A stretch of 64,000 nt of DNA from an uncultured Eubacteriales bacterium (GTDB taxonomy: Bacteria; Bacillota; Clostridia; Christensenellales; Borkfalkiaceae), in contig UQHL01000004.1 in NCBI GenBank assembly GCA_900540805.1, positions 110,002 to 174,001 on the forward strand, read 5' to 3'. Both the position numbers and the translations under genes were made by a program. The notes under the pieces were generated by a model. The model saw only the letters and a list, made by a program, of their open reading frames with translations, had not been told where the DNA came from and ran no database searches. The first letter of the stretch is position 1; each line of letters begins with the position of its first letter. Positions 34,913 to 44,256 of the stretch are shown here, piece after piece.

Positions 34913-37099
34913 TTATTTATTTTCTTCGGAAATCTGGTTCTGCTTCGATCTGAATATCTTGCGGAGCTGGAACACGCCGCCGCATTCGGGGCAGCGATAG
35001 GCAAACGCGCCTTCCTTCACCGTCAGCTTCGTCGCGCAGTCGGGACAGGTTACCGACCATTTCTTGGGCGGAAGAGGTTTGGAAAGGTCGTCCTCCGTCA
35101 AGTCGTCCGCTTCAGGATATGCAGGCAGTTTATTTTCCTTTCGGGGCTGCTGATAGGCATACGTCTCCATCACCGCTTCCCTGGGAAGAGGCTCTTGGGC
35201 GGGTGCGTAAGCGGGCACCAAAGCTTTGGTCTCCGCCTTCTCAGCGGACGTTTTTGCCTCCTCTGCGTGCACGGGCGCTTCGGCTGCCGTTTCAGCCGCA
35301 GGCGCGGGCATTACGGGCGTTTCAGCGGGCGCAGCAGCAGCCGCAATCCCCGTTTCTTCCGTCACGGGCTGTTTGGCCTTGCGCATCCACTTTTCCGCCA
35401 ACGCTCTCTCCACGGCGGCCCGTTCTGCGGCCGTGCGGGTTTCTTTCTTCGCCATAGCCGCTTCCGCGCGGCGCGCTTTCTTATCCGCCGCAGGCGCTTT
35501 TACAGCCTCCTCGGTTTTCTTTTCCGCTTCGGACGAAGCGGACGCCGCCGCAGGTGCAACGGATTCCACAGTCGCGGCGGGTTCCTCCGTTTTCGCTTCC
35601 GTGACTATGGGCTCTTCCGTGGGTTCCTGAACATACTGATACGGGTTAAAGGGACGATACGGACGGCCGTTCACCCATTCCTGGTTGCCGTATCCGTAAG
35701 GATTGGGATAGGGATTCATATAAGGATTGTTATAGGCATAGCCGTAAGCGGGCTGATTGCCGTCGGGCATGGCGTTTGCGGCAGGCATCGGCGCAGGCGG
35801 CATCATCTGCGGCCCTGCAATCATAGGCATTACCATCACGGGCTGACCGTTCGGCTGCATAAATACCGCGGGCTGCGTGATGCACTGCAGAGGAACATGG
35901 TACATTGCAGGCACATTTGCAGGCGTTTCCTGCGCCGCTGCGGCGGGCGATTCCTCAACGCGATCCGCCGAAGCCATATTATACGAATCGGGATCGAAAT
36001 CCAGCTCGTCTTCGTTCTCCGAAAGGGTCTCTCCGACGGGTTCCTCAACTTTGCCCTTGACGTTGGGCAAACGGCACATACAAAATTCTTCTATCATCGC
36101 CGCCAAAGCAATCACGGCGATGTAAAGCGTACCCATCGAGGGCACGATGCCGTCGCGTTTCTTACTTGCCACGATCAAGAGAATAAACAGAGCAGCCGAC
36201 GTAACGAGAAGGAAAATTGAGAAGATTCTGAAATTCTTCATGCCGTCTCCTTCCTTGCCGTAACGATTGAACTCGGTGTCGGCAGTGGCATGCTTCAACA
36301 GCACCAGCGTCCAGACGCAGGCGAGAAGCTGAACGAAAGGGATCACCCCGTAAACGAAAACGTCCATTTTCGCCTTGAACAATTCGGTGAAAGCGCCTTT
36401 TTCCATCCATTTCAACGCATTGAGCATAAGGTTTGTACGGGAGATAAAATACATGATCAGCCCGACGAACACCAGCTGGGCGAGATTGCGGAAGAAAGGC
36501 GCCCATCTGCCGACCAGTCTCTTTTCTTCCTCGAGCGTGTCGCCCGTGGTAAACCAGCTGACGTTTCCGCCGACGAGCCCGCACCAGAAATGGAAAATCA
36601 GCCCTATCGCCACGGCGATATAAAACAGATTGGAGAAGCCCGCGCCCGAGATGAGATGAATCATAAACGGGAAGGCGATAAATACGCAATATGTACCCGA
36701 GAAAATTTTTCCCATCCGCTCCATCGCCAGCAGATTGCGGTTATATCCGTTTACCCGCGAAGCCTTTTTCTTGAACAGGCGGCTCAGACGGGACAGCGAC
36801 TTGATTACGTTGATGACGAGGGTGAGAAGCATGACGGCGTAAATCAGCGCGACAAACACGTTGACGGAAACCGCGATCGGGGAGGCCTTGATATTTTTAA
36901 GCTCGAGAAAGGGCTTCCAAAAGGTCTTTACCCACATGTCTCCCACGGATGTCCCGTAGAGCATGGGAAAGAAAGCGACCGCAGCGAGAAAAATCGTGGC
37001 GATCAGATAGAGCATACCGACAAATTCCGCTTTGGAATGTGTTCTGGCAATGCGTTTTTTCAGAGAGACGGGCTTCGTTTCTTTTATATTTTCTTTCAT
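34913..37099 (-). CDS. Large multi-TM protein with Ala/Pro/Glu-rich region and C-terminal zinc ribbon
   Basis: 728 residues. Residues about 25-345 hold eight or so TM segments. Then come a long low-complexity region (Pro/Met/Asn-rich at 390-480, Ala/Glu/Lys-rich at 490-650) and a C-terminal zinc ribbon (CPDCATKLTVKEGAFAYRC and CPECGG, about 685-712). It overlaps the upstream gene by one base (TAATG). Function unknown; the build suggests a membrane scaffold whose cytosolic tail binds a partner. Repetitive Ala/Glu stretches may vary in length. Confidence 0.7.
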   Translation of the reverse strand: MKENIKETKPVSLKKRIARTHSKAEFVGMLYLIATIFLAAVAFFPMLYGTSVGDMWVKTFWKPFLELKNIKASPIAVSVNVFVALIYAVMLLTLVINVIKSLSRLSRLFKKKASRVNGYNRNLLAMERMGKIFSGTYCVFIAFPFMIHLISGAGFSNLFYIAVAIGLIFHFWCGLVGGNVSWFTTGDTLEEEKRLVGRWAPFFRNLAQLVFVGLIMYFISRTNLMLNALKWMEKGAFTELFKAKMDVFVYGVIPFVQLLACVWTLVLLKHATADTEFNRYGKEGDGMKNFRIFSIFLLVTSAALFILLIVASKKRDGIVPSMGTLYIAVIALAAMIEEFCMCRLPNVKGKVEEPVGETLSENEDELDFDPDSYNMASADRVEESPAAAAQETPANVPAMYHVPLQCITQPAVFMQPNGQPVMVMPMIAGPQMMPPAPMPAANAMPDGNQPAYGYAYNNPYMNPYPNPYGYGNQEWVNGRPYRPFNPYQYVQEPTEEPIVTEAKTEEPAATVESVAPAAASASSEAEKKTEEAVKAPAADKKARRAEAAMAKKETRTAAERAAVERALAEKWMRKAKQPVTEETGIAAAAAPAETPVMPAPAAETAAEAPVHAEEAKTSAEKAETKALVPAYAPAQEPLPREAVMETYAYQQPRKENKLPAYPEADDLTEDDLSKPLPPKKWSVTCPDCATKLTVKEGAFAYRCPECGGVFQLRKIFRSKQNQISEENK

Positions 37100-37986
37100 T
37101 ATTTCGCCTCCATAGCCTTCTTCAGCGAATCGGGCAGGCTGACCTTGGTATTGTTCAGGTTAGAATAGGAAAATACGATAGTTTGCGTCATTTTCGATAT
37201 CGGGGACGAAACATTCTTCGGATCGGTCACGCTTGTCGTATAACGCACGGTCGGACGGCATCCCACCGTAAACCGACATTCGGCTTCGTATTTATCTGCG
37301 GCCTGGGCGGGGCCCTTAAAGCTATATTCCCCCGTCGCGCCGATCAATATCTTGTTTTCCGAAGCGCCGAACTCAAAGATTTCGGCCATGCCTCCAAATG
37401 CTTCATAGACCCCATATAAAAGCAGCTCCGTCCCGTCGATAACGTCGTCTTCGAAAGCCCTTTCAGTCCATTTCGCCTTGTCGCCGAGAACGGAATCGGA
37501 AGGATTCGACAAAGCCGTATATGTATTCGAGCGGACGTAATATCGATCGCTTTTAGGCTTGGAAAAAGCGTATTCGGCAGCCGTTACCGAATAAGTACGC
37601 CCCGACAACGTCGTACTGCTTATTTTGATATAGGAATAATCGGCGTCCGTATAAATCATGCCTTCGGTATTTACATCGCTTACCTCTTGTCCCGTTTCCG
37701 TTTTATACGTTATGGAATAAGAAGCATTAAAAGACAGCGTATAAGATTTATATTTTGCGTCTTTATTTGTCCCTTCAAACACCCCTTCCGTCTCATCGAC
37801 CAGCTTTTTCGTCTCGTCAAACCCCTTACGATTAAACACGCTGCCCGTCGTTGCGGCGCCGAAGGGCTTTTCCGCCTTTCCCACGGCGTTTTTGTCGAAC
37901 ATCGTGCCGTAAACCACGGTGCCGCCCGCCAGTGCGAGAGAAAGAATCAACCCGATCGTCCCGCAGATTCTGCCTTTCTTTTTCAT
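37099..37986 (-). CDS. Exported protein of unknown function
   Basis: 295 residues. The N-terminus is KKKGRICGTIGLILSLALAGGTVVYGTMF, an uncleaved anchor or signal peptide. The rest is beta-rich and soluble (YTLSFNASYSITYKTETGQEV, YSYIKISSTTLSGRTY), without Cys motifs. It shares one base with the next gene, a membrane protein with a zinc ribbon, so the two probably act together. No family is recognised. Confidence 0.7.
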   Translation of the reverse strand: MKKKGRICGTIGLILSLALAGGTVVYGTMFDKNAVGKAEKPFGAATTGSVFNRKGFDETKKLVDETEGVFEGTNKDAKYKSYTLSFNASYSITYKTETGQEVSDVNTEGMIYTDADYSYIKISSTTLSGRTYSVTAAEYAFSKPKSDRYYVRSNTYTALSNPSDSVLGDKAKWTERAFEDDVIDGTELLLYGVYEAFGGMAEIFEFGASENKILIGATGEYSFKGPAQAADKYEAECRFTVGCRPTVRYTTSVTDPKNVSSPISKMTQTIVFSYSNLNNTKVSLPDSLKKAMEAK

Positions 37987-38177
37987 CCGAAGCCTCCTGA
38001 TATTTTTTCATTTTTTATCGGTCTTATATTTATTTGAAACTTACAAATATTTACACCGATTTTTATTCCTTTCTATTATAACCTGTTTTTTCCATATTGT
38101 CAATATTCTTTTCCAAATTTTTCTCCGTAATTCCCCAATATTTTTTGTATTTTCGCTTTCGTCAACCCCGCGTTTAA

Positions 38178-38690
38178 TCATTCCGTTTTTATTTGGCACG
38201 AACGCATGGCTTTAATCGCCCTTTCGTGGCTTTCGGGGGTAACGCCCGCGCAACAGGAAGCGTCCACGGCGATCTCCGTTTCGGGACAAAATGCCTTCGC
38301 CAGCATGGCATTGGAAATCACGCAGATATCGGTGCATACGCCGACAAATTCCACCCGTCCAAACTCTCCGTCCCGAATAAACTCCGCGAGAGAAAGGCTG
38401 CCGAAAGTCGGCTTATCAAACACCCTGTCCCCTTTCAGACAAAGCCCTTCGACGATTTGCCAGCCTTCTGTTCCGCGGATACAGTGAGGCACGGGCAAAT
38501 TTCTCCCCTCCTGCGTCGAAAGATAATCGGCGCCGTGCGTGTCCCTCGTAAAAACAATGGTCTTTCCCGCCGTCCGCGCCCCGTCGATTTTTTGTTTTAG
38601 CTTCGGCAAAACCGCCCGTGCCTCGGCGCTTCCCAAAACGCCCGTCACGAAATCGTTCTGCATGTCCACCACGATAAGCAGCTCTTTCAT
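38178..38690 (-). CDS. Isochorismatase-family cysteine hydrolase (nicotinamidase-like)
   Basis: 170 residues from the ATG at 38690. The catalytic triad can be placed: Asp in VVDMQNDFV (about 7-15), Lys in DKPTFGS (about 92-98) and Cys in GVCTDICVIS (about 118-127). PHCIRGTEGW is typical of nicotinamidase-like members. It probably hydrolyses nicotinamide or a similar amide; family members differ in substrate, so pncA is not assigned. It is a single gene. The longer frame upstream has no ribosome site. Confidence 0.85.
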   Translation of the reverse strand: MKELLIVVDMQNDFVTGVLGSAEARAVLPKLKQKIDGARTAGKTIVFTRDTHGADYLSTQEGRNLPVPHCIRGTEGWQIVEGLCLKGDRVFDKPTFGSLSLAEFIRDGEFGRVEFVGVCTDICVISNAMLAKAFCPETEIAVDASCCAGVTPESHERAIKAMRSCQIKTE

Positions 38691-38838
38691 TTTTTCTTTT
38701 CCTCCCGCTTTATATTCCATGCTCGGCCGCAGGCCTTTATGCCTTCTTCTACGCGCATATCATGTCGAATTTTAGATTAAATATCCTTCTTCAAAACGTA
38801 TATTCCAAAGAATTTTATGCAGCTTTTCTAAATTTTAT

Positions 38839-39369
38839 TTACTTGCCGAACTTATCTTTATACATAGAAATACACTTGTTTATAATTTCCACGGCTTCGT
38901 CTCTATGACAGATTTCCTTAACCGTCGTCTGTTTATGTTCGAGCGTTTTATAAACCTCGAAAAAGTGCATCATTTCGTCGAATACGTGATTGGGTAATTC
39001 ATGGATATCGTAATAGCCGTTATAGGTCGGGTCTTTGAAGGGAATGGCGATCACTTTCTCGTCCAGGGAACCGCCGTCGATCATTTTGATCACACCGATG
39101 GGATAACAGTTGATGAGGGTCATGGGATAAATCGTTTCCCCGCAAAGCACCAACACGTCCAGCGGGTCGCCGTCCTCGGCAAGCGTTCGGGGAATAAAGC
39201 CATAATTGGCGGGATACACCGTAGAGGTATAGAGAACGCGGTCCAGCTTCAGAAGGCCCGTTTCCTTATCTAATTCGTACTTTACTTTACAGCCTTTCGG
39301 GATCTCGATCAGCGCCTCGAAGCTTTTCGCTTTTATCCGTTCTTCGGAAATATCGTGCCAGATATTCAT
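38839..39369 (-). CDS. ppa: Inorganic pyrophosphatase, type I
   Basis: 176 residues from MNIWHDIS at 39369, after a GGAG site; the longer frame is rejected. EIPKGCKVKYELDKETG (about 22-38), YPANYGFIPRTLAEDGDPLDVLVL (about 53-76, with the metal Asp residues) and KVIAIPFKDP (about 107-116) are classical. It hydrolyses pyrophosphate, driving biosynthetic reactions. Confidence 0.95.
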   Translation of the reverse strand: MNIWHDISEERIKAKSFEALIEIPKGCKVKYELDKETGLLKLDRVLYTSTVYPANYGFIPRTLAEDGDPLDVLVLCGETIYPMTLINCYPIGVIKMIDGGSLDEKVIAIPFKDPTYNGYYDIHELPNHVFDEMMHFFEVYKTLEHKQTTVKEICHRDEAVEIINKCISMYKDKFGK

Positions 39370-39551
39370 AATTAAATCACTCCTTTGGGACGGTCCGTTT
39401 ATTTGTCTTTTATAATAATATTGTATCATACTTTCCGATTTTTCGCAAGAGTTGGAAATAAGCTTTCAAAAATTTCCCCGACGGATATCCCGAAAAAAGA
39501 CTTTTATAGGTTTACCGTTTTACGCGAAAAGGGCAAAAGGCTTTTAATCAG

Positions 39552-39580
39552 TTGTTTTTTTCAAAAAAACATGCTATAAT
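39552..39580 (+). promoter_or_regulatory. Sigma-A promoter of the polysaccharide cluster
   Basis: TTGTTT, 17 bp, TATAAT (39575-39580), 38 bp before the first gene of the cluster. Confidence 0.75.
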
Positions 39581-39618
39581 GGGAACGCTTACCTTAAATC
39601 GTTTTTATCGGAGAAACT

Positions 39619-40890
39619 ATGCTGAAAGAGAAGATGAAAAATTTCGGAAGCAGTATAAAAAGTGCGGTTAAAAATTTCTTTAAGAGAAAAAATCCCGCCC
39701 AATTTTTTATCGCGATGATGGCGTTGAGCCTTATTATATGGCTCGTCAGTTCGCTCATCGTCGGAGAAAAATTTTTCACGGGAATCTTTTTTAATAACGG
39801 CACCGACCTTTTTATGGATTATTTTAATTCGATCAGAGATGTTTTTCAGGGCATAGGCGTCTATACCGAACGACATGTTATCTATCCGCCTATGGCGAAT
39901 CTGATTTTTCTTTTGTGCCTGCGTTTTGTCCCGGACGAATATGCCGCAACTTCTTTTAACGATCGTTATCTATGGGTCAATTATCCTTCGGCAATTTTGT
40001 CCTGTTTATTGTTTATACTTATTTTTGCCGTTCTGTTTTTATTGCTTTGTCAACGGTATATGCGCTTTAACGGGAAAACAAAGCTCCTTTTTTCTTTTTT
40101 CCTGTTGGCCAACGTGCCCATGCTTTACCTATTGGAGCGCGGAAATATTATTTTGATTTCCACCCTTTTTACAGGTATCTATATTTTTACTTATGACAGC
40201 AAAAGTAAGCTCGCCCGAGAAATAGGGCTTTTCTCTCTTGCATTCGCCTTTTCCATTAAATTATACCCCGCCGCGTTAGGTTGGATGCTGATCGCAGATA
40301 AGCGCTATAAAGAGGCCTTACGGTGCGTAATTTATGGAATTTTACTGCTGATTATCCCCTCGTTTTTTTTCGGTGGGCCGAAATGCCTTATTTGGATGAT
40401 GGAAAATATATTTTCCTTTTCGTCGGGAAATAGTGGTTGGGACACAATTTCTCATGCAGTGCATATTCCCGTAATCGTTTTGAAAATAATATTTTATATC
40501 GGAATAGTAACCTGCATCGTCTTTTTTATTCTTTCGTCTTTTTTTCAAAAAGAGCGTTGGAAGGTCTGGACGTTTGCTTGTGCATTATTTATGGCCGCCC
40601 CGCCGTTGCATGCCGTTTACGGTTGGAATCTTTTTCTCATTCCCCTTATTTTACTTTGCAATGAAAAAACATTAAACGGAAAAAATCTTCTATATTTCCT
40701 TTTCATTGCTTTTCCGTTTTTATTTATTCCCGGGGTCTTTCCTCCCGGCATCTCCAATTCGAATATCACAATAAATGAAGTCGTCATTCTTTTATGTCTT
40801 ATCGCCCTTCTTATACTTTGCATTGTCGATACGTTTTCGGCAATTACAATCAGGCAAAAAGAAAAAAATAATGTTTCCGCTGATTTTTAA
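39619..40890 (+). CDS. GT87-like polyprenol-phosphate-dependent membrane glycosyltransferase
   Basis: 423 residues with about ten TM segments. After the first TM, an extracytoplasmic loop carries TDLFMDYFNSIRDV and ERHVIYPPMANLIF, the Asp-containing layout of GT87/DUF2029 mannosyltransferase-like proteins. A basic N-terminus (KEKMKNFGSSIKSAVKNFFKRK) precedes TM1. It likely transfers a sugar from a lipid carrier outside the membrane. It is the first gene of a plus-strand cluster with LicD and a flippase. Sugar and acceptor unknown. Lower GC than the core genes. Confidence 0.7.
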   Translation: MLKEKMKNFGSSIKSAVKNFFKRKNPAQFFIAMMALSLIIWLVSSLIVGEKFFTGIFFNNGTDLFMDYFNSIRDVFQGIGVYTERHVIYPPMANLIFLLCLRFVPDEYAATSFNDRYLWVNYPSAILSCLLFILIFAVLFLLLCQRYMRFNGKTKLLFSFFLLANVPMLYLLERGNIILISTLFTGIYIFTYDSKSKLAREIGLFSLAFAFSIKLYPAALGWMLIADKRYKEALRCVIYGILLLIIPSFFFGGPKCLIWMMENIFSFSSGNSGWDTISHAVHIPVIVLKIIFYIGIVTCIVFFILSSFFQKERWKVWTFACALFMAAPPLHAVYGWNLFLIPLILLCNEKTLNGKNLLYFLFIAFPFLFIPGVFPPGISNSNITINEVVILLCLIALLILCIVDTFSAITIRQKEKNNVSADF

Positions 40891-40924
40891 CTGAAGAAAC
40901 AAACAAGGAAGTCAATTTTCTATT

Positions 40925-41983
40925 ATGTACTATGTAAATGAAAATATTAAAAACACAAAAAGAATTTTTCCTCAACAGGGCAGATATGCGTATAAGAGAT
41001 ATGATATGAACGAAAATCCCGAGGGCCTTCCCAAAGCTTTTGTCGATTCAGTCCTCAAGGAAATCACGCCCGAATTTTTGTCCGTTTATCCCGAGCCTGA
41101 CCGTTTTCTAAACAAATACGCTTCTTTTGTCGGGGTAAGCTACGACAATGTCCTTACGACAAACGGTTCCGACACGGCGATACGATATCTTCTCGAAACT
41201 TTCGGAGAAACGAAAAAAGAAGTTGTAACCGTCTCTCCTTCCTTTGAAATGTATGGGGTAAACTGTAACATACTCGGTTTGAAGCACGTCCCGGTCTCCT
41301 ATGAAAAGGATCTGACGATAAATATTGAAAATATTTTGCGCGCGATTACTTCCGATACCCGTGTTGTTGTTCTTTTGAACCCTAATAATCCAATAGGAAA
41401 CGTTTATACCCGGGAAGAAGCGGAACAAGTGATTATCAAGGCACAACAAGTCGGAGCAATCGTTATTATAGATGAAGCTTATCACTACTTTTATAGACAT
41501 ACCTTTCTCGATTTTATCGAGCGCTATGACAACGTAGTTATTTTAAGAACTTTTTCAAAGCTTTTTTCGCTCGCCGCTTGTCGATTGGGGGTAATACTCG
41601 GCAATCCGGCGTTGATTTCTTACGTAAAAAATGCCCGGTTGACATTTGACGTCAACTCCGTCGCTTTACTTTTCGGTGAACGGATTTTAGAGCGTCCCGA
41701 GTTGATTGAGTATTTAATAAAACGGCAGGAAGAAGGAAAGAGTTACACGCTTAACCGCTTGAAGGAATATGGTTATGAATATCGGGACTGTAAAGGGAAT
41801 TTTATCTTTATCAAGCCTTTGCATGACGCAAGGACTATCGCGGAAAAGCTGCGTGAAGAAAAAAAAGTTTTAGTCCACGCTTACGGCAATCCCCTATTAA
41901 AGGACTATATACGTGTTTCCGTCGGATCAATCGACGCAATGAAGATATTTCTAAATGCGTTCTTCGAGGTCGATCACAAATAG
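40925..41983 (+). CDS. PLP-dependent aminotransferase/decarboxylase, HisC/CobD-like
   Basis: 352 residues, fold type I. Visible are DMNENPEGLP (about 22-31), TNGSDTAIRYL (about 78-88), LLNPNNPIGNVYT (about 142-154), IIDEAYHYFY (about 181-190), the PLP lysine in RTFSKLFSLAACRLG (about 210-224) and IRVSVGS. Genes of this type make histidinol-P, or the aminopropanol/serinol-type phosphates used for CDP-activation. Its neighbours, a cytidylyltransferase fusion 30 bp downstream and LicD, favour formation of an amino-alcohol phosphate over histidine synthesis. That link is inference. Confidence 0.8.
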   Translation: MYYVNENIKNTKRIFPQQGRYAYKRYDMNENPEGLPKAFVDSVLKEITPEFLSVYPEPDRFLNKYASFVGVSYDNVLTTNGSDTAIRYLLETFGETKKEVVTVSPSFEMYGVNCNILGLKHVPVSYEKDLTINIENILRAITSDTRVVVLLNPNNPIGNVYTREEAEQVIIKAQQVGAIVIIDEAYHYFYRHTFLDFIERYDNVVILRTFSKLFSLAACRLGVILGNPALISYVKNARLTFDVNSVALLFGERILERPELIEYLIKRQEEGKSYTLNRLKEYGYEYRDCKGNFIFIKPLHDARTIAEKLREEKKVLVHAYGNPLLKDYIRVSVGSIDAMKIFLNAFFEVDHK

Positions 41984-42013
41984 CTTTTGCTATAGGATAA
42001 GGGAAAACAAAAG

Positions 42014-43342
42014 ATGAAAAAAGTAATAACTTACGGTACGTTTGACATGCTTCATATTGGTCATATCCGTTTGCTGGAAAGAGCAAAGGCTTTAGGCGAT
42101 TATCTGATTGTAGGGATTACGTCCGCAGGCTTCGATATGGCACGGGGAAAACTGAATGTCCGGCAAACTTTGACCGAGCGCATAAAAGCCGTTATGAATT
42201 TAGGAATAGCCGACGAAGTCATTGCCGAAGAGTACGAAGGCCAAAAAATCGACGACATCAAACGCTATAACATTGATATTTTCGCTATCGGTTCCGATTG
42301 GGAAGGAAAATTTGATTATTTGAAAAACTATTGCGAAGTAGTGTATCTCGAAAGAACAAGGGGAATTTCAAGTACGGAAATCCGTTCCCGCAACGTTATA
42401 CGAATGGGTATTGTAGGATATTCTTCAATGTCGGAAAAATTTATTGAAGAATGCAAATATGTAAACGGCATAGAAGTACAGGCTATTTATACAAAATCTT
42501 ACCCTCCTCCCGCTGCTTTGAGTTTTAAGGAGGCAAATGCCTGTTATCTCTTTGACGACTACGAAAAATTTCTTTCTGAAATTGACGCCGTCTATATCGT
42601 CTCCGATCCAAAGACGCGATACGGCTACATTAAAAAAGCACTCATTGAGAAAAAGCACGTTTTGTGCGAATCTCCCGTTTCTTTAAGCCGTGAACAAACC
42701 ATCGAACTGATCACGTTGGCACAGTCGAAAAATCTCATTCTTTTTGAAGGCATAAAAACAGCCTACGTCCTTGCCTTCTCTCGACTTATTTCGCTTGTTC
42801 GCAGCGGAATTATAGGGGCAGTTAAATCCATCGATTCTACTTGCACCAGTTTAAGAAGCACTTCGGAAAATAACTGGGGAAGTCTGCTCGATTGGGGCGC
42901 GATCGCCATACTTCCGATTTTTGAAATTCTCGGTACGGAGTATATAAAAAAAGATATCATTTCCTATTTCGGCAATGCCGACGATATCGATCTGTTCACG
43001 AAAGTATCTTTTATTTATCCAAAAGCAACTGCGTCCTTAAAGGTCGGCATAGGCGTCAAATCGGAAGGAGAATTGGTTATTTCGGGAACGCGCGGTTATG
43101 TCTATGTTCCCGCTCCCTGGTGGAAAACGGAATATTTTGAAATCCGTTTTGAAAATCCTGCTGAAAACAAGAGATACTTCTATTCGCTGCATGGCGAAGG
43201 CATAAGATACGAGATATCCGCCTTTTCTGAAATCATTCAGAGAAAAACGGAAAATTATTATATTAATAACGATATTACCATTGCGATCAGCGGATTAATG
43301 GAAGATTACTGTAATAAAAAAGACGTAACGCTTATTTGCTAA
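42014..43342 (+). CDS. Fused TagD-like cytidylyltransferase and Gfo/Idh/MocA oxidoreductase
   Basis: 442 residues. Residues 1-128 are a glycerol-3-P-type cytidylyltransferase: TYGTFDMLHIGHIRLLERAK (HxGH nucleotide motif), RxxxV-like TERIKAVM, and the second signature RTRGISSTEIRSR. Residues about 132-442 are a Gfo/Idh/MocA oxidoreductase with MGIVGYSSMSEKFIEECK at the NAD-binding start and EKKHVLCESPVSLSREQ (CEKP-type motif, here CESP). The fusion would couple making and activating an alcohol phosphate (CTP to CDP-X). The Lys-to-Ser change in the EKP motif is notable, since the Lys is often catalytic. Confidence 0.82.
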   Translation: MKKVITYGTFDMLHIGHIRLLERAKALGDYLIVGITSAGFDMARGKLNVRQTLTERIKAVMNLGIADEVIAEEYEGQKIDDIKRYNIDIFAIGSDWEGKFDYLKNYCEVVYLERTRGISSTEIRSRNVIRMGIVGYSSMSEKFIEECKYVNGIEVQAIYTKSYPPPAALSFKEANACYLFDDYEKFLSEIDAVYIVSDPKTRYGYIKKALIEKKHVLCESPVSLSREQTIELITLAQSKNLILFEGIKTAYVLAFSRLISLVRSGIIGAVKSIDSTCTSLRSTSENNWGSLLDWGAIAILPIFEILGTEYIKKDIISYFGNADDIDLFTKVSFIYPKATASLKVGIGVKSEGELVISGTRGYVYVPAPWWKTEYFEIRFENPAENKRYFYSLHGEGIRYEISAFSEIIQRKTENYYINNDITIAISGLMEDYCNKKDVTLIC

Positions 43343-43388
43343 ATTGTTTGCCCTTCAATCGCACTGCGTTTTTTACAAAGGAGAAAGT

Positions 43389-44192
43389 ATGGAAAAGCTG
43401 GAAAAAATTCATTCGGTTCTTTTCGATATGTTGAGAGAAATCGCCTCTTTATGCGATAAATATGAGATCGAATATTTTTTAGATTCGGGGACGTTATTGG
43501 GTGCGGTAAGGCATCAGGATTTTATTCCTTGGGACGACGATGCCGATATCGCAATGAAAAGAAGCGAATATGAAAAATTTCTAAAGGTAGCGGACGAGCT
43601 TCCCAAGCCCTATCTTTTGATTCAACCGCAAGATTATGGCGGATACTTTTTTGATTTTGCGCCGCGCGTCCTCAATATGGATGAACCTTTACATACGGAA
43701 ACACACGAAGACATTGCACAAAATAACTATCAAAATCGTATGGCCGTCGATATTTTTTTATTGGACAATGCCCCTGATGACTTAAAAGCATTCCACAAGA
43801 TGGTATTAAAGCAAAAAATCTTTTACGGATATGCAATGGCGCATCGTTTCAATAAAAAAATGCATTCGCATTCTTTAAGTGAAAAGCTGAAAATTTTTAT
43901 TTTATCTTTTCTGGGAAAATTCCATTCTCTTAAAAACATTTTGAAAAAGCAAGAATGCTTAAGCACTGCTTACAACAAAAAAGACACCAACTACTATTGT
44001 TTTACAAACGTTATTCTTAAAGAAATCGGGAATCGTTATTCAAAAGAATGGTTTGATTCCTCCGTGAAGCTTCCTATACGCGACGCTCTCTTTACCTGTC
44101 CCGCGGGATACGATAAAACGCTGACTGCTTTATACGGCGACTATATGACGCCTCTGCCTCCGGAAGAACGCTATCCCTCTCATATCGATTAA
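43389..44192 (+). CDS. LicD-family phosphotransferase
   Basis: 267 residues from the ATG at 43389 (AAAGGAG site). The family signature is YFLDSGTLLGAVRHQDFIPWDDDADIAM (about 30-57, including the DDD metal motif). LicD proteins move phosphocholine or another phospho-alcohol from a CDP carrier to a glycan. It follows the CDP-forming fusion gene by 46 bp, so it probably uses that product. It is usually cytoplasmic, acting on lipid-linked glycans before flipping. Confidence 0.88.
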   Translation: MEKLEKIHSVLFDMLREIASLCDKYEIEYFLDSGTLLGAVRHQDFIPWDDDADIAMKRSEYEKFLKVADELPKPYLLIQPQDYGGYFFDFAPRVLNMDEPLHTETHEDIAQNNYQNRMAVDIFLLDNAPDDLKAFHKMVLKQKIFYGYAMAHRFNKKMHSHSLSEKLKIFILSFLGKFHSLKNILKKQECLSTAYNKKDTNYYCFTNVILKEIGNRYSKEWFDSSVKLPIRDALFTCPAGYDKTLTALYGDYMTPLPPEERYPSHID

Positions 44193-44256
44193 ATTTAGAT
44201 AAGGAAAAAACCGCTGCATTTTGCTATTATCAGCAGTAATTCAAAGGAGGAAATTA

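Noticed and set aside
34745..36220. 491-codon plus-strand frame
   Set aside because: It starts in the palindromic repeats and runs antisense to the 728-aa gene; Arg/Gly/Phe-rich shadow.
38721..38838. Small gene between the isochorismatase-like gene and ppa
   Set aside because: Only short frames without ribosome sites; nothing supported.
43344..43388. Upstream extension of LicD
   Set aside because: The ATG at 43389 has AAAGGAG at 5 bp; the longer start has no site.
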